Part shown: positions 37,501 through 45,303 of the stretch, piece by piece
Numbering within the stretch: position 1 is the stretch's first letter
How the letters are laid out: each line of letters begins with the position of its first letter
DNA from: Ptychodera flava
Lineage: Eukaryota; Hemichordata; Enteropneusta; Ptychoderidae
Length of the DNA: 64,000 nt
Assembly (NCBI RefSeq): GCF_041260155.1
Contig: NC_091929.1
Span: 24,676,080 to 24,740,079, forward strand
Direction of reading: 5' to 3'
Made by a program: the position numbers and the translations under genes
Notes under the pieces: generated by a model
The model's input: the letters and a program-made list of their open reading frames with translations, nothing else
The model's database searches: none
What the model was told of the DNA's origin: nothing

Positions 37501-38146
37501 CAACTGTAGTCTGTAAATGTACGCACTGATGATTGGGGTACATTGCTGCATGCGAGATTCTGTAAATATTCAGGGTCCAAGTTATACGGTACAGGTATAT
37601 ACAGTGAGTGTAGCGCGCGTGCATTAGCAGGTGTTTTCTTCCGGCATTCATGTTTCGACAGAGAGCAGAATTCGTGCAAACAAAAATCAGCGATCTTAAA
37701 CGTATCGGTGCACATGAGCTATATTGCTGCGATAATAGCCCCACTACCCCTTCAGTTGCCCAAATACCTACTCACCAGCAGAAAGGGGTAAGTGGGCGGG
37801 CGGCATCTGCCATGTCACTGTCAGGACAGTTGTTTGTTGTGATAGGGCTGGATCTCAGCAATTACACCTCAAAATGGGCATTCATTAAGCTAGCTTTGTT
37901 TAATACGCTTCTAACATTCATAATAATTTGGTACTGTATTGCTGTTTAATTTACCTCCTGGATATCTCTCTCTGCTTTGGTAATTGGGCACAAATTCAAC
38001 GCTGCCACGAGCCTTTCCTTCTGATCGCTGACGCCGAGACGCCATCTTGAAGATACAGCAATCAAAGTTGTGTTTGGTTGTTCAATTTCTCCAATGATAA
38101 GGCAGGGATCCGGTGGCGGCGCTCTCACCACATCAGCGGTTGGCAT
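16420..38146 (-). CDS. Multi-finger matrin-type zinc-finger nuclear protein, CIZ1/ZNF638/MATR3-like (gene B)
   Basis: Twelve exons, read right to left: 38146-37955, 30438-27704, 24129-24073, 23412-23344, 23062-22952, 22738-22631, 21910-21782, 21308-21210, 19978-19856, 18726-18640, 17352-16752 and 16541-16420. All have GT/AG ends and matching phases (phase 0 except phase 1 between the last two). They encode about 1,470 residues. Order: short N-terminal domain, Gln-rich region, long charged region with 11-residue repeats, four split C2H2 fingers, acidic DESMLLAYDEIGTEL segment, RDRSDRRQ-type basic repeats, then a finger starting GFYCSLCNQYY that matches the C-x2-C-x13-H-x5-H spacing of the C-terminal MATR3 finger. 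A Gln-rich start, several fingers, an acidic part and a terminal MATR3-type finger recall CIZ1, but orthology is inferred. The final exon beyond 16420 was not found. The start ATG (38146-38144) has a good context (AACAATGCC). Confidence 0.82.
16752..17352 (-). CDS. Gene B exon: second half of finger 4, acidic DESML segment, RS-like repeats
   Basis: A 601-bp exon starting at phase 0 with LQCDQAHFETSHH (histidines of finger 4) and ending in phase 1 (GTTG|gtgagt). It continues with a helix, a Ser/Gly/Gln-rich linker, DYDESMLLAYDEIG, then tandem RDRSDRRQ(R/H)DD repeats and an Arg/Ser-rich end. Gene A has the equivalent segment (DESMLVTLDEIG) at the end of its own last exon. Confidence 0.85.
17844..18190. 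mobile_element. Diverged M1 MITE copy in a gene B intron
   Basis: Starts GCGCCTCGAAAATGAAATGC and ends near GAGTTGCATTCTACGG. It contains AAAATGGCTGCCATCCCTGT, aligned with the 12113-12472 element. It sits head-to-head with the next copy. Confidence 0.65.
18215..18510. mobile_element. Second diverged M1 MITE copy, opposite orientation
   Basis: CTTGTGGGGGCTCATTTTGAA at its start and the TTGAGCAAAAGTTTG region at its end match M1 read in reverse relative to 17844-18190. The pair could fold into a long imperfect hairpin in the intron transcript. Confidence 0.6.
18640..18726 (-). CDS. Gene B exon: first half of finger 4
   Basis: Twenty-nine codons, DYERMLRYRPSDRKKW then LCLICDILNTSPP. It corresponds to gene A exon 1652-1747 (KEWICKICNTDLNSKK). 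Confidence 0.85.
19856..19978 (-). CDS. Gene B exon: second half of finger 3 plus helix
   Basis: Forty-one codons. SLEPHLTGVRHERVK gives H-x5-H, then a helix CEVIVMVKTAIENN. It corresponds to gene A exon 1106-1231 (HLSSVMHHRI…TVVMVMEAV). Confidence 0.85.
20641..20831. mobile_element. Long hairpin (foldback MITE-like) in a gene B intron
   Basis: Two arms of roughly 90 bp: TTAATAACACATGCTAGCA… to …ATTGATGATACCC, and the reverse …GGGCATCATCAATATTACCG… to …GCTGGCGTGTGTTATTA. Matching blocks include ATCACGATTTGTTGCCTGCC and TCATGACGGTAATATTGATG. The loop is about ten bases. There is no coding potential. Confidence 0.8.
21210..21308 (-). CDS. Gene B exon: first half of finger 3
   Basis: Thirty-three codons ending FCPICSVHVKHVESQ. 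It corresponds to gene A exon 103-177. Confidence 0.85.
21534..21603. mobile_element. Very short TTAACCCTTTG-terminated inverted-repeat element
   Basis: Left end TTAACCCTTTGAACCCGG, right end TGCAAAGGGTTAA, in 70 bp, with an internal GACATAAATGTC palindrome. Termini resemble those of 6378-6598. Confidence 0.5.
21782..21910 (-). CDS. Gene B exon: second half of finger 2 plus helix
   Basis: Forty-three codons. LTVHCGRQRH supplies H-x5-H, followed by an amphipathic helix-like stretch (QALLDEIAQLNYIIEDFANA). Confidence 0.85.
22631..22738 (-). CDS. Gene B exon: first half of finger 2
   Basis: Thirty-six codons beginning VLPFLTIEERLRSIF and ending FCLICNQLVSKNVT. It carries the CxxC of finger 2. 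Confidence 0.85.
22952..23062 (-). CDS. Gene B exon: Ser/Thr-rich linker
   Basis: Thirty-seven codons (KSEEGTASRETTDAATATHV…), phase 0 at both ends, between finger 1 and finger 2. No motif apart from polar low complexity. Confidence 0.75.
23344..23412 (-). CDS. Gene B exon: second half of finger 1
   Basis: Twenty-three codons, starting TYVEHLQGSEHKRKL and ending with basic KSPKK. It supplies the two zinc-binding histidines of finger 1. Confidence 0.85.
24073..24129 (-). CDS. Gene B exon: first half of finger 1
   Basis: Nineteen codons, phase 0 at both ends. It reads SEQQGVLCYVCDVNFDSVS and holds the CxxC pair; the histidines (HLQGSEH) lie in the next exon at 23344-23412, giving C-x2-C-x12-H-x5-H. 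Confidence 0.85.
24130..27703. other. Large intron of gene B
   Basis: About 3.6 kb between the giant exon and finger 1. Several 60-80-codon frames exist, but none has splice context, domain or compositional support. No repeat was confidently delimited. Confidence 0.4.
27704..30438 (-). CDS. Gene B giant exon: Gln-rich and charged repeat region
   Basis: On the minus strand this exon runs from an acceptor near 30439 (an alternative AG lies 8 bases upstream, giving 30446) to a donor AACG|gtatgg at 27704. It encodes a Gly/Gln-rich stretch (QQFQPQQYGGGGGG, then many QQ runs), a long Arg/Ser/Asp/Glu-rich disordered region, a helical-looking segment (about 28450-28830), the DSFGRQDKG repeats and a Lys/Arg-rich end. 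Its length is 2,735 bp; only after subtracting one copy of the 29-bp tandem duplication (30048-30105) does it become 902 whole codons that fit the phase-0 exons on both sides. As assembled, the frame is interrupted at that duplication. Confidence 0.8.
27971..28326 (-). repeat. Coding 33-bp repeats (DSFGRQDKGRG/H type) in gene B
   Basis: About eleven tandem 11-residue units of the form GDSFGRQDKGR or DDSFGRHGQGH. Alternation of the QDKG and HGQG versions shows higher-order duplication. The unit length preserves the frame. Charged, low-complexity repeats like this are usual in intrinsically disordered regions of RNA-associated nuclear proteins (inference). Confidence 0.85.
30048..30105 (-). repeat. 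Exact 29-bp tandem duplication that breaks the gene B frame
   Basis: Positions 30048-30076 and 30077-30105 are identical (plus strand: TGGTGATACTGCATCTGAGT then AGTGTCCTG). Since 29 is not a multiple of three, the upstream frame (…HHQDTTQMQYHH) and the downstream frame (MQYHQQSQPQNY…) are separated. With a single copy the reading is continuous. Confidence 0.95.
32752..32794. repeat. 43-bp palindrome of GTACATG units
   Basis: TAACAGGTACTGTACATG is followed by its reverse complement CATGTACAGTACCTGTTA with a 7-base centre. ACATGTAC words are common across the window, so this may be only an extreme example of a genome-wide word bias. Confidence 0.7.
35372..36569. mobile_element. M1 MITE interrupted by a second element
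   Basis: The left piece (GGTAGAACGCACCTCGGGG… to 35599) and right piece (36442… to GAGGTGCATATTACC) together reproduce the 360-bp M1 element of 12113-12472. The outside flanks are TTAAAAT on both sides. The interruption is the element at 35600-36441. Confidence 0.85.
35600..36441. mobile_element. hAT-like non-autonomous element nested in an M1 MITE
   Basis: 842 bp with inverted termini CAGTGTTCGCG and CGCGAACTCTG, flanked by an exact 5-bp repeat CTCTA (35595-35599 and 36442-36446). The intact M1 copies read TTCTCTAGTACC at this point, which proves the insertion point. Inside, about 36073-36290 forms a large imperfect hairpin (TTCTGTCAATCACTCA and its reverse). CAGNG ends suggest the hAT superfamily; the 5-bp target duplication is shorter than the usual 8 bp. 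Confidence 0.75.
37955..38146 (-). CDS. Gene B first coding exon
   Basis: Sixty-four codons from ATG to a phase-0 donor (CAGGAG|gtaaat). The product begins MPTADVVRAPPPDPCLIIGE and ends ITKAERDIQE. The frame stays open upstream, so an earlier start cannot be excluded, but this ATG has the best context. No known domain was recognised. Confidence 0.65.
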
Positions 38147-41116
38147 TGTTACTGAACGCGTTACGACATTATAGAGTTTCTTCAATATTATGCAGTGCAA
38201 CCGTCGCCTATGACCTTTAGGTATAGTATGACAGTATAAATCGCCCGTTCCCCATGTCATAGACCCACAACTGTGCGATGTATACCTAATCACAAGCGTA
38301 CGAGCATTGTGTAAAGTTTCCAGGGCAAAGGAAACGAAACTGTGCATTCAGGATGAAAAGTGTGAAGATGCAGCTCATGATCCGTTTTATTATTATTCTT
38401 TTATTTCAGGTCATCGAATACCCATAGTTAACATAAAAACTGAAAAAATTTGAACACCAGGAAATATACCTGTACATGATACAGTTAGTTCGAAAGGAAG
38501 TACGAACCAGTTGATGCAACAAGGAATTAAAGTTCTACCAAATAGACGTTCGCCAAAGTTAAAAAGCCACTTGCGCTGGAGTGATGCGAATTTTGAAATA
38601 TTCTTTTGTACAGAAGTATTGCTAATACTGCAGACACCTTCTGGGGTGAAAGACAGTAGGCCTATACGCATCGAATTATTGTAAGCCACTTTCATAATAT
38701 TTATCTGCTTTGCACTGTAATCACTACAACCGTGATTACAGTGCGATACATGTCATACGAGAAGCATCTAACAAGAACGTTTTGACTGCATGACAACATC
38801 AGAGGATCTCAAGAAATACACATGCATCGCCTTGCTCTTGGCATTCCCAATACATCATCAGTTCAATTTGCTTTTAACTACTTAACACAGAAAGCACAGG
38901 AAACCCGGATCTCGTTTCAGCTTTCCTATAAATTTATTCTGTGAAAGACTCAAAAGCATTATTCGCGTTTGACAAAAATAGTTTGTTCGAAGCTTTTTAA
39001 AATATTCTACAAGATTTTGTCTTTCACAATTTTGAATTACAAGTCCACGCAAAAGGAAACATTTTGAGACATATTACGTTGGGATCGTAATGCTTCGAGC
39101 AAGTGAAGCTGAGACGCCAAGTTGTCGTTCGCAAGTACCATTTTAGATTTTCATTGCTAATCGGAGACGATGAGGACTCATCTCCCAAATCTCCACAGCA
39201 CTCTCAGCTCTGCTCTACTCTACTCTTGTAGAATGATGCAAAAAAAACAAAGAAAGCGGAAAGTTTCAATCTACTTTAAAGTGGGAACAATCGTTAAAAA
39301 CAAGGCAGCGTACGAATTAAAATACGCTTAAAATACATACTATGCATGCGGCGTTATCATCTTCTTACTCAAAGCATTTTTCCCGCTTTTAAACATATTC
39401 AATATGTAAAATAACAGTTACACGTCCAGTAATATACTTTCATAAAGCAACTAAAAATACAAAGTAAAATATTGCCTTATCATGTCTTCGAAAATATGTA
39501 AAATTTGTATAATAAACTTCGACAAATATACGTTAGTCTAAGCCAATCAAACATATCTCAAATGATTATAAATTACTATTCATTACACACCACAAAATAC
39601 GGTAAGTGTATGTTGAGAATTGAAAGATGGATGATTTCTACAGAAGGGTTACGTAATCGTGACCACAGAAAGTATAGGCATATCAAAGGGTCGCCATTAC
39701 ATCGACCACTAGGCATCGCTACACCGCAGGAGTATAGCAACTCATGTGCCAAAAATGCGATGCTCTTTCTCCAAAAATCTCCATGAAAACGAAACAACAA
39801 CAGCAACACATCAACATATAAATATCATTAAACACGAAAGTTAAATAAACATAAAAAATAAAAGGCCTTAAATCGCTACATTTTCAAAGTCCAAGTAGTT
39901 CCCAGCCCGTTCGGACAAACGGGGACCATTGGTTGTGTTACACACGGATCACGAACGCTGACATCAATAACCAACTGAGGAGAGAAACAGTAACAACAAT
40001 AAGTTGTGCACGCGTACCTCATCATGTAACAACAAAAATACAACAACACTTCATCAAAATACAACACTTCAAAGACAGAGAAGCTTCGTTTGCATACAAG
40101 TCCAGAGTTAAGGTAAGAATTTTATCGACGCCATATTAACAAGAATTCACGCTTACCTAATAATTAGATATCGACATTTGACAATTTCCTCTATTCCGAA
40201 ACACTTTCATCGTAAGTTCATTCACTATCAGTTCGTCAATTGGAAAGCTGATTGGGAGGTGAACCAACAACGCACTGCTCCATCAGCCCTGAAAAGACCG
40301 CCAGCATCGCTGACGTTGACTGGTCGTACTTTTTTCTAGGCCGGCGTACATTTAAAATTCCTTTAGCCATTCCTGTGGACAATCACCCTCCCGTCGGGTG
40401 TATCAAGACTCATAATCAGTCCGGGCTATGTCTCGATGGAGCATAGTACGATTGACCAATCATCGAACCTTAGTCGCCATCGTGTAAATCTAGGCTTATA
40501 GATTGCAATGAGTTGGGAACTTTTCGGCTAGATTTCACCCTTTAGCACCCGGTAGTTTTAGATGTAAACGTTGCGCACATGATTCGGTACGGTAGAGATG
40601 ACAACCGACACAGGCGGTTAGTAGGCCTACATCAAAAATTACTTCTTTTGATGGTTTTTCGTGGCCAGGTACAGATTCTAGAAATCAGGATTTGACCCTT
40701 GTAAATTTACAGTAACTTATTTGTCACCAAATATTGCCCATTTTTGGCCGAATTTTAATTTAATTTGCCATCTGTAGTATTGAGAATTTTATAAGCTTTG
40801 GAACGATGGGTCAACCGTTCTTGTCGGTCATCGGAGCACGATTGAGCACGATTTTTTCGATCATCATGCATTTCCTGTTACCATGGACCCTTCTCAGACT
40901 CTTCGCTAAAAAAACTCGCGCCTGATTAAATCGCTGAAAAATTAACGAAAAGCAGGAAAAAAGAACTAAAAACGTCAAATTACGCATTGTCTAACATAAT
41001 CAAGAGGAAAGAAAACGCCGAAAACTTTATCCATGAAGAAATCCTTCCGAATTGTAAACGCGGGAGAACGTCGCAAATCGAGTCGGGCTTAGGCATTTCC
41101 TGGTAGCCAACATTCA
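38147..41116. other. Upstream flank of gene B, no gene seen
   Basis: About 3 kb. The promoter and 5'UTR of gene B should lie just right of 38146. A 34-bp hairpin (GCACTGTAATCAC…GTGATTACAGTGC) is at 38711-38744. Short frames at 39505-40446 have no domain or splice support. Confidence 0.4.
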
Positions 41117-41371
41117 CGCTCGATCGTAGCTGTGAAAACGTAGCTATCTGTTGGCAGGGTAGCGTGCGTCGCTATGCGGGTCATTAAAAGATCAACCCCG
41201 TCACGGATATCCGTGACGGGGTTGATCTTTTGATCATCAAAAGATCAACCCATGTCAAAGATCAACCCCGTCACGGATATCCGTGACGGGGTTGATCTTT
41301 GATGACCCGCATAGCGACGCTCGCTACTACCCCGCCAACAGATAGCTGCATTTCCACAGTCAGCTCGATCG
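41117..41371. mobile_element. Nested palindrome / foldback element
   Basis: Outer arms of about 70 bp (CTCGATCGTAGCTGTG…AGCTATCTGTTGGC… and their reverse at 41303-41371) enclose two copies of a perfect 40-bp palindrome at 41189-41228 and 41259-41298 (half-site AGATCAACCCCGTCACGGAT). The arms next to the palindromes read GTCGCTATGCGGGTCAT and ATGACCCGCATAGCGAC. There is no coding potential. Confidence 0.85.
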
Positions 41372-41675
41372 GGGTATCTGTCTGATCGTGATCACAATCT
41401 CAGCGTAAGTACAACAGTTAACTTTAACCCTAATTACATAATATTGTGCAGTATGTGATTGGTTTTGCCTTAACCTTCATTACATAAGCTTATACGGCAC
41501 GCCATTGACTCCCCTACTATGCTCTGTTGAGACAAAACCAGATGATGACGATGTCTGATGATTTTGGCACCAACATTTATGATGCCATACTGCCTGAAAA
41601 GAGTGCCCATGTCGGCGACCCGTTCTCTTGTCTCTCTGTCTTGAATGCCCTCTCTCTATCATATTCGATGTACCG

Positions 41676-41902
41676 CTACATGTCACCATAGATTTGATCG
41701 TTCTCCTGTTTCAGTGGTACTTCTGCTAGTTCTGCTATCCCTTGTTCTTGACACTGATTGATTGTACCAGATCTTAGGATCGTATAGTCTTGATATGTCA
41801 GTTCACACGGACTATCCACCAATTCGTTACGCTTCTTCCTATGCGGTCTATGCGTTGATGTACCGATCTGGGTTGATATCGTTATGTTTTGAGTAACTGA
41901 AG
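41676..41902 (-). CDS. Candidate receptor cytoplasmic-tail exon (uncertain)
   Basis: A minus-strand frame after tandem acceptors (…gtgtcag then cttcag), entered in phase 1 and ending at a stop at 41676. It encodes a basic stretch (THRPHRKKRNE), then LTYQDYTIL and the C-terminus QENDQIYGDM. YTIL is a YxxL motif and YGDM a YxxM motif, the latter known as a PI3K p85 SH2 site. Phase 1 would suit an Ig-receptor gene, and the minus-strand Ig gene at 49.7-54.9 kb lacks its 3' end. No transmembrane exon was found in the 7.8 kb between, so the link is speculative. Confidence 0.3.
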
Positions 41903-43502
41903 CTGACACACAAATTTGTTGTTTGTAAGAACCACTTTATATCTTTATTACTAAACTGCAACGGTGAAAATTCAACTTCAAAATCTTCATCCCACTCTCA
42001 GCTCTACTCGACTCTACTCTGCTTCTGTAAAGGTAAATAGTTTCTAAATCTCTATATTACACTGTATGAATGAATGGATGGATGACGTAGCACACTGTTT
42101 AATGAAATACAGATACGTCTGAAAATATTAAAGAGTGAAATATCGTCAAAACGGGACGGAATGATCTTTCAACTTGGAGTTTCAGTCAACATCAACGTCA
42201 GTCTGGTCATTTCTAATAACGTCATAGCATGTTTCAACAATAGATAACTAAACGCAAGATTTGAAGTGTAAACAGGCTTAGTGAATCATAAGTATAGCTA
42301 CGTCTGATGGCAAGCTGGTCACTTTGATTACTATGGGTACTAGGTAACATATGAAATCATCAGGAGGGGGTTGGGAAGGCGTTGCACGAGTAAATATAAA
42401 AAGACATGCAAAGCAGTGATAAGTTAAGGTGGTAAACGATATGTAGTGCTCAGAGTCTTTAACTTTTTTCACTAAAGCAATTTTTGTGAAGAGCTCTTCG
42501 AGTCGCTTCTATGATGTCACCGTACAAGTATATCGTCTTCCCATATATAGAAAAGTTTAGGATGGCGGCGAACCGCCTTGACTTCCTGGACTGAAAAACA
42601 GACCGAGATCGTTCGTAAACAACATGAAGATTATTTTTGTTTAAACCTTTCACCCCCAGTTCCCTGTATACAGGTCCAACTTTACCATAGAAAACAATGG
42701 ATTTGGGACAAACCATGGTGGTGAAAGGTTTAAATGTTAATAAATCTGCAAAGAGAGAAAAAAATTCAATATCATGTATCCTTGCTTATGGTAAAAAAGT
42801 ACAATCCATTTAAGGTTATAATGCATTCGTTCCCTCGCCGCAAACTTGTATCATACACTGTTGGCTTTTTGTAAATATTTGTGGACGATCTGAGCCCTAA
42901 CTCGGTAAATATTCATCTTCAGTCATGGATACGCTCCGCTCGCTGTGCTCGATGTTTTCTGGAATAAGAATGCAAAATACAACCGCCATAAGTACATGTT
43001 AACCAAGTGAAGTTAACACTTTTTTAAAAATGAACTTCTTTTTGTAATCGAAAATTGTGATACCATTACCGAAAATACGTGAAGATGAATTAATGAATGA
43101 ATGTATAACATTAATGATGTGCATAAAGAGAAAAAATGCACTAAACATTCATATCAACATTCGAGTGTCACTGTACCTGCCTTACGCTTTTTATGTTGAC
43201 TGTTTGAAATTACTAATCCATTTAAAAATATGCATTCAGAAAATGCCAAAGTTAATACACCGTCCGGAAGATTTCCTATCCACCGATGTACACATTACCA
43301 TAGCATTAACAAATATTTACTTACTATATATAAAGACACTTTCCATCGTAGATGTTAGATCAAGGTCAAACCTACAGCAACCATGACCGCTATGGCATCA
43401 AGCATTAACTTTGCAAGATTTCTGCCAACAATGGATGGTGATATCGAAGAATATACGACTGCATCTGGAATTAAGGGGAGTATTGTTAAGGCGTCAAATG
43501 TC

Positions 43503-43790
43503 AAGTTAAGGTAGAACAGCCTCGGGAACATATGTCCAAACTAAAGGAATCATTTTGACGCTTACGAAGCTAGTAAAAGTTTTGCGAAAATCGGGAATTT
43601 CACTTTTCTCATACAGATAATGCATTGGCGGTGGCCAATAATTCAAATTACCAGCATCTACTGATTTTTTTCTAGTACCAAAATTTAGGTTGTGACTCCT
43701 AATTTTTGTTCTTGATTTCGAAAGAGATAGGTTTAAAGTTTGATTAAATAAAGCTTGAGCAAAAGTTCAAATCTTTTAAGGTATTCTTTT
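43503..43790. mobile_element. Diverged M1 MITE copy
   Basis: Starts AGTTAAGGTAGAACAGCCTCG and ends AATCTTTTAAGGTATTC. The middle has TTTTTTTCTAGTACCAAAATTT, as in the other M1 copies. Confidence 0.6.
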
Positions 43791-45252
43791 GAGTTTATTG
43801 CTTTGTTGTTCAACACCAGCAGGATTGTGTTGGCCGACCTCTTGTAAAGGAAAGCACATATTTTGGTAATTTCCGGTTGCTTGTGTTTTTAGTACTTTGT
43901 ACAATTTTTATACTTGTCGATCGGAGAATGGACAAAGTTATGTGCCTTCATATGCAGTTTTGCTGGACAATAGTTTAGTCGCAGCAAAGTTAATCTGAAT
44001 AACGCTATAATTCCTATTTGTGCTGAATTTGAGTTTCGGGAGAGTTTATACATCGTAAAAGTCTGAGCGGTTCAATTATGTACAGAAATTGTATGTTAAA
44101 CAGTTTTTTAACAATTGACATTTAAAGTGCCATGGGATGGGGTGTTGATAGCTTTGAACCGGTAGAAACATACTGGTATTTTACAAATATGGATACTAAA
44201 CGATTAACGAGAGACTCTGAGTCATTTTTAGACCTTCCATCGTATCCATGATTTGCGGGAATACACAGTGTGAATATAGGTGTTATCCATTTCCGTATGC
44301 GTTGTCATAACCGGATGACGTTTGTTTGATATGGTAACGTTGTTTATGAAATATTACCAGTTCCGTCATTACACCTCATCTGTAAATTACAAACGTTTAG
44401 TTATGTGTTCTCAGATGTTTGATAGATAATAAAGGAAGCGTTTTCGCGTGATGGTTGTGGCTATTCATGTCTTTTACAGAAATGTTTGTATCGTGTGGCT
44501 CAATTTGTGCCTGTGCTTGAGCGGTGTGCCAGTAGCTAGGAAACAGAAGCATTTCAGACATTGCTATGCTCAATTCATATACAACAGACTCGGTTCAGGT
44601 ATTTAATTTGTGAATGTGTGAGTGTGTGGTGTGAACATGATAAGTGGGGCGAACGCTATACATCGAGGGGAGCGTCAACCGGAGTAGACCTGGTCTTCTT
44701 GCACGATCTGCACTGCTATCAATTATTGATAAGTTGCCGTTTGTATCTACTAATATATTATTCAGTCGACAAAAAACTGACTGTACTGCGCAGACTCAAA
44801 GGTAACGCGTTCGATCGCGAGGAAAAACCTGACCTTGGCTGCCAAACTTCAAAAAGGTTTTCCATGAAAAAGAAGAGACACAAGAGAAACTGTTGCAAAT
44901 CATTACTTTTTTCAAAATTCATCGACTTGAACCAAGTCTTCATACACAACTGAAAACAATAATACAGTGACTGCTGTAGAGTTATATTGTTCAGGGTAAC
45001 TTACCTGTGGCTGGCACCTACACAATTCTTCCTTGTTGATATCTCAAAGTTTAGTTCCTCAAACAGCACCTCGATGGTGACAACTACAAATCACAGTTTC
45101 ATGAACTACCCTTCGACTATCAATTAGCAACTGATCTAATCACTAATATTCGAGGTCAGTAGCAAGAAACCGATACTTTACCTAGCTTTCAAGGGAAGGC
45201 TACATTTAAATAGATTAACAAAAAACAAACAAGCAAAGAAAAAAAAGCAAAT

Positions 45253-45303
45253 AGATTTGTTTGTTTTGTTTGTTTGTTTGTTTGTTTGTTTGTTTGTTTG
45301 TAT
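45253..45303. repeat. (TTTG)n microsatellite
   Basis: Repeated TTTG units with one irregular step. Confidence 0.9.

Larger units (their letters stand above)
30447..37954. other. First large intron of gene B
   Basis: About 7.5 kb. It contains a short hairpin at 31374-31408, a palindrome at 32752-32794 and the nested MITE at 35372-36569. No exon was supported in the rest. Confidence 0.4.

Noticed and set aside
38711-38744. 34-bp hairpin as a possible terminator or microRNA
   Set aside because: The stem is too short for a microRNA precursor, and eukaryotic genes do not use such terminators; kept only as a note.
44561-44953. 130-codon plus-strand frame
   Set aside because: Composition is not protein-like in a consistent way, there is no domain, and flanking splice or promoter signals are not convincing.
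45003-45085. Minus-strand donor with a short open stretch (TIEVLFEELNFEISTRKN)
   Set aside because: The donor is good, but the frame is closed soon upstream and no acceptor or partner exon was found.
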